From assembly GCA_007844125.1 (NCBI GenBank), contig CM017572.1:34825218-34889217 (forward strand): a DNA stretch of 64,000 nucleotides, read 5' to 3'. The notes under the pieces are model-generated. The model worked only from the letters and a program-made list of their open reading frames with translations. It searched no databases and was not told where the DNA came from. Numbering within the stretch: position 1 is the first letter of the stretch; each line of letters starts with the position of its first letter. This stretch comes from Sinonovacula constricta (lineage: Eukaryota; Mollusca; Bivalvia; Cardiida; Solecurtidae). Below are positions 46,500 to 59,469 of the stretch, piece after piece. Position numbers and translations under genes: made by a program.

Positions 46500-49400
46500 G
46501 ATAGATTTTGAGTGTTTGCCGTTAAGTTCACACTGTATTAACGCATTGTGATTATGATTGCCTTATTTACACAAATAGTGTTCTTTTAATCCAAATAATG
46601 GGTTAACATTAAAGTAAAAACTGTGTTATATAACTGGTGTGAACAATTATAAATAGTATTGTTGCAATTTTGTCATTAAGTCGATGAATGGTCAGATATT
46701 ACTAAGATACAATGGTAGACTTTTGTGATAGATTTAATACATAAAGGTACATTGATATTAAATATGTATAAGGACAACACAATCAAAAGACATTTAATGA
46801 TACGTTCATTAATCTGTTAGTTATAGTTGATTATTCTGGATTAAACTGATGTGGTAGAGATGGCAAGATTCGGATTTATTGTATTTGTACTGCGTTTATA
46901 CATTCATTGTTTCTGTTTATAACTTTGCCACATTTATCTCTCTTTGTTTCTATAAGTTGTACCTCTTGATTATCAAAATAGACAAACAGGTGAAAAAGGT
47001 AAAGTTCACTAAGTACAATCGTCTGTTGGCAAAATGATGCTGGTTCGAGTACCAAACCGGCTGTCAGGATAAGTCACCGAAGCCTATTCTTTAACGTCCG
47101 TGCTCCATTTGTCGCATTCCATTGCATACGGATCTTGGTCATTAATACACTGTTATCACGGTAATGCTGCTGGGAAACTGTATCTAGATTTTTCAAAGTA
47201 ACTTAACAACTCCAACAAGGCGGACACCCTTGTGTCCCGGAAGTCACGTGATCGATAACAATCAATTCAAGGATCTCCCTCCATAAACCACTAACGATAT
47301 TCAATACGCTTATATATTACAAGTAGTGCCAACCGGGCGATATTAAGGAAATACATAGTACTGATAATTTAACATTCTTTTTTGCTTTTTCTTTTATTAA
47401 ATATACGAATTAAACTACAGATGCTATTTATCACAATGGAAACCGAAAATAGAACATGGTTTTCTGACAGCTGTCATAGATGTGTTGATTTTCGTATTAG
47501 GTTTCAATTCAGCAGGAAACTAAACTTAACATGACTGATGATATATTTGGACAAACCCTAATCATCAGATTAAAAACACAACAAATAAATAAATTAATAA
47601 CATACCATGACGCAGACTCAAAGTGGGCGGAGCAGAAGTGCGTCGGGTCTGGGTTAACATTAAAACATGAAAGATCATCAACACAAAATTGGGGCCAGCT
47701 ACGCCTGTTTGATAAATCCCTTTGATATTTATAATTTCATGTACTAGTACACCCATTTACACGAGATATTCACATTTTTCCATAACACAGCTTACAGCTT
47801 TTCATCCATTGTATTAAGGTCTACAGCTCCTAACACCAACATTCAGCGATCTCTTTCAAATTGGACTAACATTGTAAATTACATGTAGTTTGACTCTTTT
47901 ATGCAGTTTTAAGACATTTCACCACGTAAAACTTGATATTTTTTTCAATTATATATGATTATCGCCTAGGGCCCCAAAAAACCAAAAGTGAGTAAGTCAG
48001 GAAATAAAAAGATATGTTTATTCTGTATGAATATCCACTTCCAAGAACCACAAATGTTATCAAACACTCAAATAGATGTAAGTTAATAAAAATAAATTGA
48101 ATTGCAATAAAATACAAATAGGATTGTATCTTTTTAAACAAAAAAAGTTGGTAACGACCCTCGTCGGAGGCAAAATTTTACAGATAATTTACATGAACGT
48201 CAACATTTCAAAAAATCACCAAAAAAAATATGTAACAATTACACTGTTAAACGTTTCCAAAATTATTTATTATAATAGATGGTACCACAGAACAAATTAT
48301 ACGGAAATTCACCATCCACTTTTTGAGATAATTAGCTCTCAATCAACATAGTAGATTCAATGCAGACGGCCTAAAATCATCAGTAATTTAAATCCATATA
48401 CAACATGCAAAGTATAGTCACCAACTTTTTAAGTCCACATTAAAATGTGCATATTGTATTTGTTATATGAAATTGAGACCTAATACAAATTAAATTTTCT
48501 CCCATTTTTAAAATTGCAACCATTGCAACCAAACTGCGGCTAACCTACTTCATATATAGCCACCGTGTCATCTGTAAATTCCGCTAGACATTTTGTATAT
48601 TCAATAATGCTTATGCCATGAGATAGTGCCCTGTACTTTATCACAATTTAGCTTATATATAAAATACCTTGTCATTTGGAATCATTTTATATTATTCTTT
48701 ATCTGAAAAGAAAGTTATGCTCAATTCTGTCCTAAGAGTCATTCATTGTGTAGCACAGTACAATTTGCTAAAGTATTCAGCTAACTTTGGAATCACAGAT
48801 TCAAATGTTCTTTTTGTATTTGTGACACATGGCTGGCCTTCACTATTTTTGATGGTGAAAGTATTTTGAAGTCCATCTTCCCTTTATCGTAAATATATCT
48901 TTTTTAGGTGTTCAAGCTTTAACCCAGAACCAGCAATGTTTTCCGCAGTCGCCATCAGTTGACACTAGAACATTCAAAAATGAAATATTCCTGGCCTTTT
49001 TCCTTGAGTTCAAGTTGTTGTAATATATGCTGAGGTCAGTTCTTTATGTTCACTATCTGTCCAGTACCCCTCATGTGTTGTGGTGGAGCAAGACTGAACT
49101 ACGGCCCTGCAACCATATAAAAATGTATACTTATTGATAAACTGGGAGGTATAGTTAACAGCCAAATGACATCTAACTCTAAGATGATACATACTAAGTA
49201 AGACCAACTCTGTGATATAGTGTTCACACCATTGTGTTTGTATACCACTGCATGTTCTAATCCCGCTGCAGTCAAAACACTTGCAAATGTAGAAATAGGC
49301 AGTTGCTTACAGAAGATGGCGTCTCGTACTAGAACTACATAGGACAATGATTAAAATAAATGATTTATAAAACAAATAAAATAATATTAAATTCAATGCC

Positions 49401-49557
49401 ATTTGCACGTGCCAGTACAAGTTACATGTTTTTATTGTTGGTTGAAGTGATCATCATTTACAGGTCTTTGACATCTTTTTACTATTACATCGTCTGCTGT
49501 ATGTGCATTTATTTACAGTGTATATGTGTGATTTTATGATTGGCCTCTAAAATGTAC
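46500..49557. other. No convincing gene
   Basis: One minus-strand stretch at about 49335-49195 reads 'VLVRDAIFCKQLPISTFASV' and looks protein-like, but its splice phases do not connect cleanly to the exon at 49558-49659. A tRNA-box-B-like 'GGTTCGAGTACC' occurs near 47042 without a convincing head. Confidence 0.4.
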
Positions 49558-50797
49558 CTGAGGCTTGGTGAAGAGTACGGATGTAATGCAACTCCAAGAT
49601 CTGGGTGCAAGATCTCCATGGTTGCCTCAGCTTGCAAGGTTTCGTCACATGCTATGTCTCTGAAATGACAACATAATTCACTATAATTATTTGACAGTTT
49701 CCAATGCTTGAATTAAATACTGAACTTATGAACAGTATTTTTATATATAAAAAAAACACATGGGAACATTTTCATGTTCTACAACAACAGTGAACATATA
49801 TAATAAGAAAGTACAGTCGAACCTGCCTTGCCTGGCTGTTTAATGCAGGTTTATTGTAGTTAAATTATCAAACAGTAATGATGTCATTGTTTTAGTAAAA
49901 AGCACTTTGCTGTGTTATGCTTACTTCATCTCCTGTTTCGAATTAAGATTTTGTAGCAGAACTGGTTGACTTGCTGCAACTTTTTCAACAGTAGCCCCAG
50001 CACGGTGTTCCATTTTCTTCAGTTTACTGTTCTTATTGGTTTGTATGTTCAGCACTGACAGGATGTTGTTTTGGACCTCCACTCCTCCAATACTATCAAT
50101 CATTGCTGCAGAAACAGAATGAAATATGGCGTTAATATTCAATGAACAATCATCACTCTTGTGATCTAGTATTTATAGTATTTTGCTTGATTTATGCGCT
50201 TTGTGAATTTGGGGAGTTTTTTACTAAACCGTTTCATCAGATAAAATAATGTTAACATGTATATTATATGCATTTAGCAAGCCATCTAAAGTCTAGGATA
50301 GGTTTGAACTAATAGAAAGTTTAAATAAAAGTTACGGGTCATGTATAAACGTAATACCATACCTGTGCCTAACTTTGTGTTGACAACAAAACAAGGGGCA
50401 TCAGTCCGTTTACAGTGGTCAGTTTTGCCATGGCATAAGGCACCGTGCTGATATGTCCACACTCCTCATATTGGCACTGCACATGCAAGTATCCGCCTAG
50501 CCCCTTCTTATTTTCACCCTTCACACTAAATAACGGGTCATAATTTACACTTCTCACACGCACGTAGCCAGTTCAACAGCATTGAAATTTCGATGTCTCA
50601 AAGACTACTTTTCCAGTCACTGTTTATGCTTTTGTGCAATCTTTCGCCGAACCAACCCTAGATTCATAGTCAAAATATATTCCACTAACATAATTGTGCA
50701 CAATTATCACGCGTTTTGACGAAACATCAACCATATAACCCCGTTTTTTCACGAAACGTCCTAATTTGTCCCTCGCTTTGTCACCCCTGGCCGCCAT
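49558..50797 (-). pseudogene. Mutator-like transposase-domain gene, 5' part (broken)
   Basis: On the minus strand an ATG at 50797 opens 'MAARGDKARDKLGRFVKKR'. Exon 1 runs to 50363. It contains 'KKGLGGYLHVQCQYEECGHI' and, in another frame, 'PCFVVNTKLGT'. Exon 2 (50105-49925) begins 'AMIDSIGGVEVQNNILSVLN' and ends 'RAGATVEKVAAS'. Exon 3 (49659-49558) follows. Splice sites GT-AG with matching phases. I recognise the order M-x-x-x-G-D-K-A-R, C-x-x-C-G, V-N-T-K-L-G as the start of Mutator-like-domain proteins common in cnidarians and molluscs (memory). Stops around 50640-50540 and a frame change near 50440 break exon 1. The DDE core that should follow is not found. Confidence 0.6.
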
Positions 50798-51219
50798 TTT
50801 AGAATGCCCAAATTTACGTCATCGAAAGGAAACCCCACAAAACGTCCTTCGTCATGTGACTAAATTACTAAAATTAGCATGATAACGGAATATTCCGAAT
50901 GTGCCGATATTACTCGAATGGCGGTTTACGGAAGTGTCGATATTACACGATCTTTGCCGATCGTTGGGAATCGTAGACCTTAATATGCACCGGAAGTTTT
51001 ATAATACTCATTGAGAGGGCGCTGCAAGTGGATTAAACCCATCTACATAGAGTATATCGCGTGACGTTATCATGTCTATGATACATATGCAAGGAGTATA
51101 TCGCCGTAAATATACATGAACAGATGTGCCTATGATTGATTAATACCAAGAAGGTATGTAACTACATGAATATCATTATTTTATTTCATACATCAGGGTT
51201 ATCAATTCTTGTCTAAACA

Positions 51220-51500
51220 TTCGTGTGTTTAATTTCCTTGTTTCATTGCCTTTACCTTTCACTTTATTTAATTGTGGTGATATTGCTTTTGTAACTAGAT
51301 GTAACTTTAAATACTAATTTCCAAAGTCTTCTTTTACATAAAAGAAAGAATCAACATCTCTAGATAACTAATGTTACAACAATTAAGCCGTTATAATTCA
51401 CGAGCCGCCATTTTGGTAGTCTTTAGAAACGGTCATTGACGATTTTTTCTTCTGCACATCAGTTGACCTCCGACAGGATCTGCCTCTTGTCACTTCGGTT
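51220..51500. repeat. Dispersed repeat C, copy 1
   Basis: Contains 'TAAAAGAAAGAATCAACATC', 'GCCATTTTGGTAGTCTTTAG' and 'CCTCCGACAGGATCTGCCTC'. Repeated at 51520-51760 and 62930-63210. Confidence 0.75.
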
Positions 51501-51519
51501 TCGACAAACAACTTCCGGG

Positions 51520-51760
51520 TGTTCAATTTCCTTGTGAAAGATGTTTCATTGCCTTTTAATTTCATTTCATTTTATAGTGAAGTAAATGAAATTGCTTCCG
51601 GAACTAAATGTGACTATAAATTATCATTTAGACAGTCTTCTTTTATATAAAAGAAAGGATCAACAGGTCTAGATCACTAATGTTACAACCATTTAGCCGT
51701 CATAATCTATGAGCCGGTATTTTGGTAGTCTTCTGAAACGGTCATTAAAGTTTTTATATT
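51520..51760. repeat. Dispersed repeat C, copy 2
   Basis: Same ordered segments as 51220-51500 ('TAAAAGAAAGGATCAACAGG', 'TATTTTGGTAGTCTTCTG'), directly adjacent in tandem. Confidence 0.75.
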
Positions 51761-51994
51761 CTACATATGAGTTGCCCTACAAATTGAAAGACAAGACGAT
51801 TATAAAGAGAAATAAGCCAGTAAATACTGGTTACTTCCCTTGTACTATATATACACCACAGAATACATGTGCGTGTTTACACACGTTTGCTAAACGGCAC
51901 TGTTGAAAAGTGTATTTTAGAGGGTGTTTGTATCGACAGTATATTGCCATTTCACCCACTGGAGGACAAATTCGCAGAGAGCGATTGTTCATTT

Positions 51995-52128
51995 TTGTTC
52001 TAAGATTAGAAAAATCAAGGTCTGTCAGCAGTAGTCAAGGCTGGGAGGATAGATCTAGGTCATCCTTCTTTATTCTATATAAATCCGCCATCTTGGATGA
52101 GGTAAAAAATAAAGGACTTTTTTAATCG
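51995..52128 (-). repeat. Right member of an inverted repeat pair
   Basis: Reverse complement reads 'TTTTTTACCTCATCCAAGAT' then 'GGCGGATTTATATAGAAT', and further in 'CTTGACTACTGC'. It pairs with 44161-44290. The 8 kb between the two includes the Mutator-like relic. Confidence 0.65.
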
Positions 52129-52904
52129 CTTTTGCGTAACGTGATTTCAAGCATACGTCAATGGCTTCGTGTATTGATTGGGTGTTAACGTTGAAATATG
52201 TTTTCTACAGTATGTTTAATGTTGTTGTTTAATAATTCGGTGTTAAACTATGTATATTCTTATATTAAAATGCTTATAGGGAGGCGAAGAATAGTTATGC
52301 TATTTCTAAAAATTCAAAGTAAGCGCTCGTAATCCCTATTAATAGTCACGGCGTGTTACTACCCGCCTCTACCAAATGTAACCGGATAGGACCGGCTGCA
52401 GTAGCACACGTCAGTCAATGTCTGTCTTGTAAGCGTAAAGGCAAAACCACTTTACAAGCAGACCAAGTGTCTACTGTTTAATCTAGTGGACGCGTCAATA
52501 GGTAGTATGCTTTTGGAGTTACTTGTACATACAGTGGCAGACGAAATGTTAGTTTTGTCCATATAAGCCCCTGTAAGCAGAGCGGATGAAACGCGTTTGC
52601 TCTCTGAGTCTCAGCTACAGTCAGACAAAAAATAAACGGTCGTTGTTTTAATATTGGGCGGATCCATTCAAATAGGGGTGAGCGGGTATTAATGGGTTTA
52701 TTTATTGCATAGCTGCGTTTGTATTGTCACTTGCATAATGTGATTAAATCTACCTACGATAATTTTGGTACGGCGCGGTATTATATAAGAGCTGTATTTT
52801 CCGATATTTTTCATAATTGATAAGATACACTCAGGGCAGATTCCACATCCTTAAGGTAAGTGCGTTGAAAAAAATGTACTTATTTTCGGTGGTTTACAAT
52901 TATT

Positions 52905-53715
52905 GGTGTAGGCGAGACTGCATGGGGTAGGGAGGCGTCGCTAGACCGACTCAATACTGCTTTATGGTGGTGTTTATGTGCAGTATTGGGAACCGCACTT
53001 TGTCACCACGTAGCATTTAAGGCAAGTAAAGGTTGGAATTTCCACGTCTTATGAAAGGACCTGGTCCAATATGTCCACAATGATCATTAAGATAGGGTAT
53101 ACAAGCCAGCCATGTGAACCAAAAGGGTACCAAACTAACTGCTTGCTTCTACTGCTATCTCGCATAAATGGGTCCAGAAAATAAAACAAAACATACTACT
53201 CCGGTTATACGTTTATTTTTTACATTGATACACTTCTTATTTACAACACACAGTATACAATTCTACAACACATAGGAACAATATGGTTTCTAGTTATTTA
53301 ATATCGCTATCTTTCACCCAACTGCTAAACTTTTTAGGATATTGTCCACTTTACGAAATATTGTTTACTTCGTCCCTTTTCACGGGTCTTTAACACCTTA
53401 GCTACTTTCCACAACTGACCTGATAGGCTTCCTTGAAACTGCCACCAGTTTTGTATTTGCGAGGACGTAGCCAAATGTACTTCGAGATAACATCGATTAC
53501 GAGCACAATGTATTTGTAGCCATCATTCCATTCTGCGAATGTCACCATATCCATTAAATCGCACATCCAAAGATCGTCTTTTCCACTTGTGACGAAGTGA
53601 TTTCTCTCAATTCTGCATCGCACTGGTTTACGAAGGCTGTAACTCTCCTGTTGATGCAGGAATTTACTAATGTTGTTTCTCTTATATAGTCTCTCAATCT
53701 TCCTGCTCCGCCGCC
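52905..53715 (-). mobile_element. Polinton/Maverick-type element, integrase end (relic, copy 2)
   Basis: 52905-53170 matches 5085-5345 in order ('TCGCTAGACCGACTCAATAC', 'GGGAACCGCACTTTGTCACC', 'GGGTATACAAGCCAGCC'). 53420-53713 matches the integrase core of copy 1. Compared with copy 1, most of the second half of the integrase gene is missing, and so is ~170 bp near its start. Confidence 0.75.
53402..53700 (-). pseudogene. Integrase core fragment, Polinton type
   Basis: Minus-strand frame reads 'RCRIERNHFVTSGKDDLWMC', 'DLMDMVTFAEWNDGYKYIV' and 'DVISKYIWLRPRKYKTGGS'. It covers the first catalytic Asp region only and ends at the deletion near 53410. It keeps Trp where copy 1 has a stop, so the two copies decayed independently. 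Confidence 0.75.
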
Positions 53716-54279
53716 TAAAAGATAAAAGAAAACCATAGAACCGTTTACTTATTATGCGTAAAATGCAAGGGAAACAATCCTTAGTTTTCTTTTCGTATAC
53801 TAGCTCGAGTTTTTCCCCTTGTTTCCATTTAAATATAATTGTATTGTTCGCACGAATTTATTCATTCATACAGCCATGTTCATTTATTTTGCACAATTAT
53901 GTTTTATTTAAACTTGTTTTACTGTTTTGCTGATTGCTATAACATAATAAATATTACTGTATCTTAAAGGTATTACAGCAGAAACACTATCAATAGACAA
54001 TCCAAAATAAGGCGACTGTTGCTTGTTATGTGTATCCCCTCATTTATCGATTGTAACTCAAGCGCGCAAATGGCACAATTGTGTGAAGGTCTAATATTTG
54101 TTTGTTTTATTGCCTTCTCTAGTGATTGAATCCACAGACTTCTTCATCTCAGCTTACATAGTTCAGATCAGGCGCAAGATATGACTTTTAGAGAGCAGTG
54201 TTATGATAGGCCCGTGGGATTTATGGAATCACCCTTGGCGGACGGGCGGGTGGCGTCCTGATGTTTGTCTTGAGCATAA

Positions 54280-54800
54280 CTATAGCACTATCAAAGCCCT
54301 TGCAACTTCCTAGGTGGACAGATCACATTGAGAGGGCGTGCAGTACTCGATAATAACCACTCTGCACTTCGTGATGGGGTTATTGCACTTTTTTAATTTT
54401 CTTGTCCGGAGTATAAATTCAAGACTAACACAGCTATTGAATTGAAACGTCTTAGGATAATAGATTCCATTTACATTGATCTCATCTCGGAACTTAAGTA
54501 GCATCACTTTTCACTTCATGATTTTGGAGTTATTTCCCTCAGAATAACTCCTACATTATCGAAGCTATTTACTTGAAACTTGATACATTGATATGTATTA
54601 TTGAGGCGAAGTGCATTGCACAGGAACCGTAATTGTGTACTTCATAATTTTGGAGTTTTGTCCCTATGTAAGCTTAACTCCCTCCTACGTGATCGTTATC
54701 AAACTTTTGACTTGAAACTTCACAGATCGATAGACCTTATTGAGACAGAGTGCACTGCTCAAAAACCGTCACTGTACACTACATGATTTTGGAGTTTATT
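54280..54800. repeat. Tandem repeat, about 135 bp unit
   Basis: Copies of 'CTTCATGATTTTGGAGTT' at about 54514, 54640 and 54779, with 'CTTGAAACTT' and 'GTGCATTGCACAGGAACCGT' type segments between. Confidence 0.75.
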
Positions 54801-54884
54801 TTTTAGTAACGCTCCTTTCTATACAGATATTACCCTCATGCACATTTTTTGTATCTTTAATGTTATTCCCCTTTGATTTTTAAT

Positions 54885-55080
54885 TATCCAGATTGCAATC
54901 CACAATCATGCCAGTGTGCATTGCACAACAGTGCATAGCAGTTTGGCAGATTTAAGATGTTTTATGTTATTCTACTTAAAATTTAGTTTTTTCTTGCAAT
55001 AGCCCAAAATGCAGTCCAAAGCTTTGCCATACTGCATTGCACAAGAATGCACAACAGTTTGCTCCACGATGCTTTAGTTG
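54885..55080. repeat. Tandem duplication of ~125 bp
   Basis: 'TGCATTGCACAACAGTGCAT' near 54918 recurs as 'TGCATTGCACAAGAATGCAC' near 55043, each followed by 'AGTTTG'. Confidence 0.65.
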
Positions 55081-55474
55081 CATTTTGCTAATTTAACCAT
55101 TTAATCAAATAGGTTACATATGTAGACAAAAGTTGCCAACATTATTATAATTAACACTGAAACTAAAATGTACAAGCAGAAATTGCTCATGTGCAGCAGC
55201 CTCACATTACACAAAAACTATTGATCAAATTGTATTTTTCTGAAACATAGTATTATGTATACAAAGAACAATATTTAATATTTCCTTAACTTAACCTACT
55301 TCTCACATTTAAAGTGAAATGGATGAAGACAAACTGAGAGAAACAGTAAATACAGATTGATATGATATGTCCTTAATCCCGATGGAACTAGCAATGTTAT
55401 AAGTATATGTTACTGCGGTTTATAATTTCAAACTGAGCTGACATAAACATTTCACTTTTGACACTTTTGGCATA

Positions 55475-55499
55475 TGACGTCATGGCATTTATGACGTCA
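55475..55499. promoter_or_regulatory. Pair of CRE/ATF-type palindromes
   Basis: TGACGTCA occurs at 55475-55482 and again at 55492-55499. It is the consensus binding palindrome of CREB/ATF factors. No gene start is visible next to it, so function is open. Confidence 0.4.
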
Positions 55500-55749
55500 T
55501 TATATGGTTCTTATAATATATCAGCGCTTGTACTGCTTTATTTTATTTGAAACTAGTCTCTCATTTGGAATTTTTTGGTTGCCGAGGCTTTTATCTACTG
55601 TACATACTGTACATATGTTGTTTTACTACTAGTTATTTTGTATGTACATATGTTCATTATATCTGTTTTAACTCCCGATGCAGGTGCTTACTGTTAGTTG
55701 TGTCTCTTTGACGGGATAGTTTTATTTACACTGTTTGTTTGATAGAAAA

Positions 55750-55890
55750 ACCTTCAGGAAGTGCGAGGTTGGAGCGCTCCACAAACCAGTTTTAAGCACC
55801 CCGGTTGGCACTTTTGCCGACTGACCGTTCCAAGGCGGTAAGTGATGTTTTTTCTTTTTGTGTGTTATGTCTCGTCTCTGTGTTTTTTGT
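55750..55890 (+). repeat. Dispersed repeat shared with the polymerase insertion
   Basis: 'AGGAAGTGCGAGGTTGGAGC' and 'GCCGACTGACCGTTCCAAGG' then CGGTAA match the core of the direct repeats at 40375-40460 and 41023-41110. Confidence 0.8.
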
Positions 55891-56970
55891 CACATTTACA
55901 TTTACCTTGTTTGCCTTTGAATACAGGTAGATAAAAAATTTAAATACCTGTGAAAATTTTGATAGGACCTTTTCTTATTTGCCTATTAACAAATGTTGCT
56001 GTCAAGTGAAAGGTAGTTTGTCATTTGAAAGAGAAAATAAATACAAACAATATTTAATCTTATTACCTAAGATAGATATTACTTTCTAGCAAATCTGGGT
56101 TATAAAATTCCGAACATATTCTGCTTTGGTTAAATACTCTTGTAATAAAAGTCTTAACAAAGAAATAAATCTCATGTGTGTTTGAAAACGTTTCTTTAAT
56201 GATCATCCACATCGCTACTAAGATATTTTTTTAAACTTGTCACTACGGGTCTAGCGTTTGAATTCGTAACAATCTGATCCCGAGTCTATAACCTTAACCT
56301 CTGACCTAGAACACTTCCAGCACATAATAAATGCTTTCTTGGTGTGTTGAAAGTTTTTCTTATGCAAGATAATTAAACATCCGAATCTTTAATAATGATT
56401 GAATATGATAACCTGCGAACCAGACTCCAAAAACATAAGCAATTGACCACAAATACTTCAGTGCTGCTATAAAAGCATTCCTGCACGCTGGAATGGTATT
56501 TTTCAAAATTGCGTTGACGTTATAGAATTGGTTAATTTATCTTTAATTTTTGAAAACAAACATTGCATCTGAATTAAGATTTTACCATTCATCCTCAAAA
56601 TACCGTTCAGAACAAACTTTTCTGGCTATGGACAGTTTTGTTGATAATAGGTAATCTCAATTTGTTTACATGCACTCCGAAAATCTAAAGACGTACCGAA
56701 GAGCATTCCTGTCTACCTTTGTAAGTAAGGGCGCAGATAGTATTCATGTACATTTAGTTAATGGTTCAGAATCTGTAACATTTGAAAACAAAATAATCCA
56801 AACTCTCTCGTTTTTACCATGTTTGCATACATAGACATACAAAAATATTAAACAACAAAAAAATAAACATAAAAATTAGAACGCCGTTTACCGAATTAGG
56901 TCCAGTATTTTATTAGTGTCAGAACTGGCGGTGAGCGTAAATGTACACCGTAACTAGTACCCTTAACAGT

Positions 56971-56998
56971 TTGTTGTTGTTGTTGTTGTTGTTGTTGA
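56971..56998. repeat. (GTT)n microsatellite
   Basis: About nine GTT triplets. Confidence 0.9.
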
Positions 56999-57713
56999 TA
57001 TTTTAAGGTAGATTATTTTGTTGTGTGACTGTTTTTGCTGTAATAAAAATAATATCGTGCCAATTATTAAAATCTACTCCTATGTTGTGCTTATTAAAAA
57101 AAAAGTTATACAGCGGTGTGCGATGTTGTTGTTTTTGACGAAAATATGACAAAATGCAATACACGCAATCGGAACTCCTCGGGTAATTCCGTCATCGGGA
57201 CAATTATCGGAGGTGTCCCAATTGGTCATATACGATGACAGTTCTATGAATGCTATTTTTAGATTTGCGCGGACGTGGCCTTTTAAAGATCGTTTCTGTA
57301 TATTGCGAGTATCGTTAAATGTTGCATAAACATTGTACTTAAGTCGGATGTTATCGTACATATTCAATGAATCATTTCGAAGAAATCATTTCTGACTGTT
57401 TTGTTGTTAATAGATCATATCACTGTGTTAACTTGCAGTCCGAACAAGAAGGACGTACATGTACAGAGAGGCATTCCCAGCTACTGACGTAAATATAAAC
57501 ATGTATAAAGGCGTACCGAGAATCTATGTATATTTACCTTCAAGTTTTAGAAATTGTAATAATAAAAAAAAAAAAAATAAAATAAACAACATCCCACGTT
57601 TTGTGTCTGCATAAAACTGCAGACAAATACAAAATAAATTTTAAACAATAATGATAAATGTAACGCTGTTAAACAAATTTGGATCCGTATTTTATTAGGG
57701 TTGTTGTAAAAGG

Positions 57714-57743
57714 TGGGGGTGGGGGGGGGGGGGGGGGGGGGGG
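57714..57743. repeat. G-run
   Basis: 23 consecutive G after a short G-rich lead. Could form G-quadruplexes; its length may also be an assembly estimate. Confidence 0.9.
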
Positions 57744-59234
57744 TATTTGCTATAATGAAGATAATGTCATGTAATTTGGTGTAGACCAAGGCTAAAACAT
57801 TATAGAATTATGAAAATTCAAAATAACTTCACTCCTGTTCTCAATTATGAACTGATCCATTTAGACCACAGCTGATAATTTCACTGAAATTGTGCGGGTA
57901 CACTATGCACAAATTACTGTGTATGTTTTCAGTGGTAGATATACGTCTTTGCAACGCATAACTTTTCTTCGCAGAGGCCCTTTTAATTGCTCCCAAAGAA
58001 TCACTTTGCCATTGAATTACTTCCAAAGTTTTGACATTTACTATATAGCCATTCATTTAGTGTCATGTAACCTATAAAAGATCGCAAAACAAACTTTCCC
58101 CATGCGCACATTTCACGGAGCATTTCATAATATTATATAGTCGTCGCGCTACAGCGATTATGAATATTAAGTTTTTCTAGCACGGCAAGGTTTTATTATT
58201 CAATAAAGTATTAGTTAACAGTTATAGAATACGAATTAGAAACTCCCTCTTTCTCGTGTTCTGATTATTGACAAACATAGCATGTTACAGTTGATACAGG
58301 TTTCCTGCTCAGACATTTATTAGGTGGCGACAAAAAGTTAAATGGAGAAACTTACATGAGCATAGATAGCACATTATTAAATAGCATGTCGTTATCACCT
58401 GACATGATAACACATACCTCTTTCTAGCAGAGGGTATCCACTCGCCATAGTACCTTTTAGTATGTTTGAGAATTAACAAGTTAGTTATACCGCGTTCAAT
58501 TTAAGTTAAGACGGTGTTAAGCCGCAATATATATCGAATGCGCTGAGGGATGTTGTGTCGGTACTCCAGAAGCTGTAGCTCTGTTATTTTAACAAACAGT
58601 AAATCTTATTCTCGAGTAAACACCGTATATTCCGTATATTCAAGACCTACCTATAAGCTACAATATACATACTATGCTTAAGAACCTTGCATGCGAATAT
58701 TACATCTGTTAAGTTGTTGACAGAATACCTACAAACCTATCTAGCAAACGTTTTAGAAATTATTATGGAATTATTATTATCATTTTATTTCATATTGTCC
58801 ATGTATGTGGTTTGCCTTCTAGACACATGTGTTGGCAATATCATGTGCTGCCTATATGAAGACAGGCCAGTGACTGTTGTCGCTAAGTAAAATGTCCCGG
58901 TGAGTGACACTGAGAATAGTGTGTATTAAACACACGTTCCTGTACTCTATTCTTACTTGGCACATCCTGGGATATTGATCTTTGTGTAGCATAAAGGCAC
59001 GTGTTCACGCTTTTCAATGTTTAGGTGCTTTCTAGGAAAACTCACGGCATGGTTTGGTTCTACCCGTTGTCAAGTATAAACTATACCGACAGTGAACAGG
59101 CTCAATATGCGTGATATTTGACATGCTTAAAGTAACAGGAATACAGTCAGTGAGATATAAACATTACACTGGTTTTACTTTGAAATAGGGTATGAGCACC
59201 GCACTTGTAAAATATGCAGATATACGACCTGTGG

Positions 59235-59239
59235 GTTTC
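59235..59239. other. 5 bp target-site duplication, left
   Basis: GTTTC directly outside the left terminal repeat, identical to 62805-62809. Confidence 0.75.
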
Positions 59240-59315
59240 CAGGCCCGTAGCTGAGCCAAAAGCAATGTGCAAGCCTAATTGAGGCGGCAAAGCCGCCGAT
59301 ACGCTAGGGGGGTTT

Positions 59316-59342
59316 GGGGGCATGCCCCCCCCCCCCCCCCCC
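59316..59342. repeat. G/C hairpin and C-run in the hAT left subterminal region
   Basis: 'GGGGGCATGCCCCC' is a perfect palindrome that runs into 18 C. Runs of this kind are assembly-sensitive. Confidence 0.8.
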
Positions 59343-59445
59343 AGAAAATTTTGAAACCTTAGAATGTAAGTGGTGACATCTGACGCCTTTTTGAACTGTT
59401 TAACTGCATTAAAATACTGAAACAAAATTGTGTGTTAACGTGTGA

Positions 59446-59455
59446 TTTATTTATT
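59446..59455 (-). terminator. PolyA signals of the hAT transposase
   Basis: Two overlapping AATAAA motifs on the minus strand (59451-59446 and 59455-59450), about 15-25 bases after the stop codon. Confidence 0.7.
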
Positions 59456-59469
59456 TTTGAACGAATTAA

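Larger units (their letters stand above)
55891..59231. other. No gene seen; simple repeats
   Basis: Holds a (GTT)n run at 56971-56998 and a G-run at 57721-57743. Otherwise AT-rich non-coding DNA. Open frames are short and show no domain. Confidence 0.55.
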
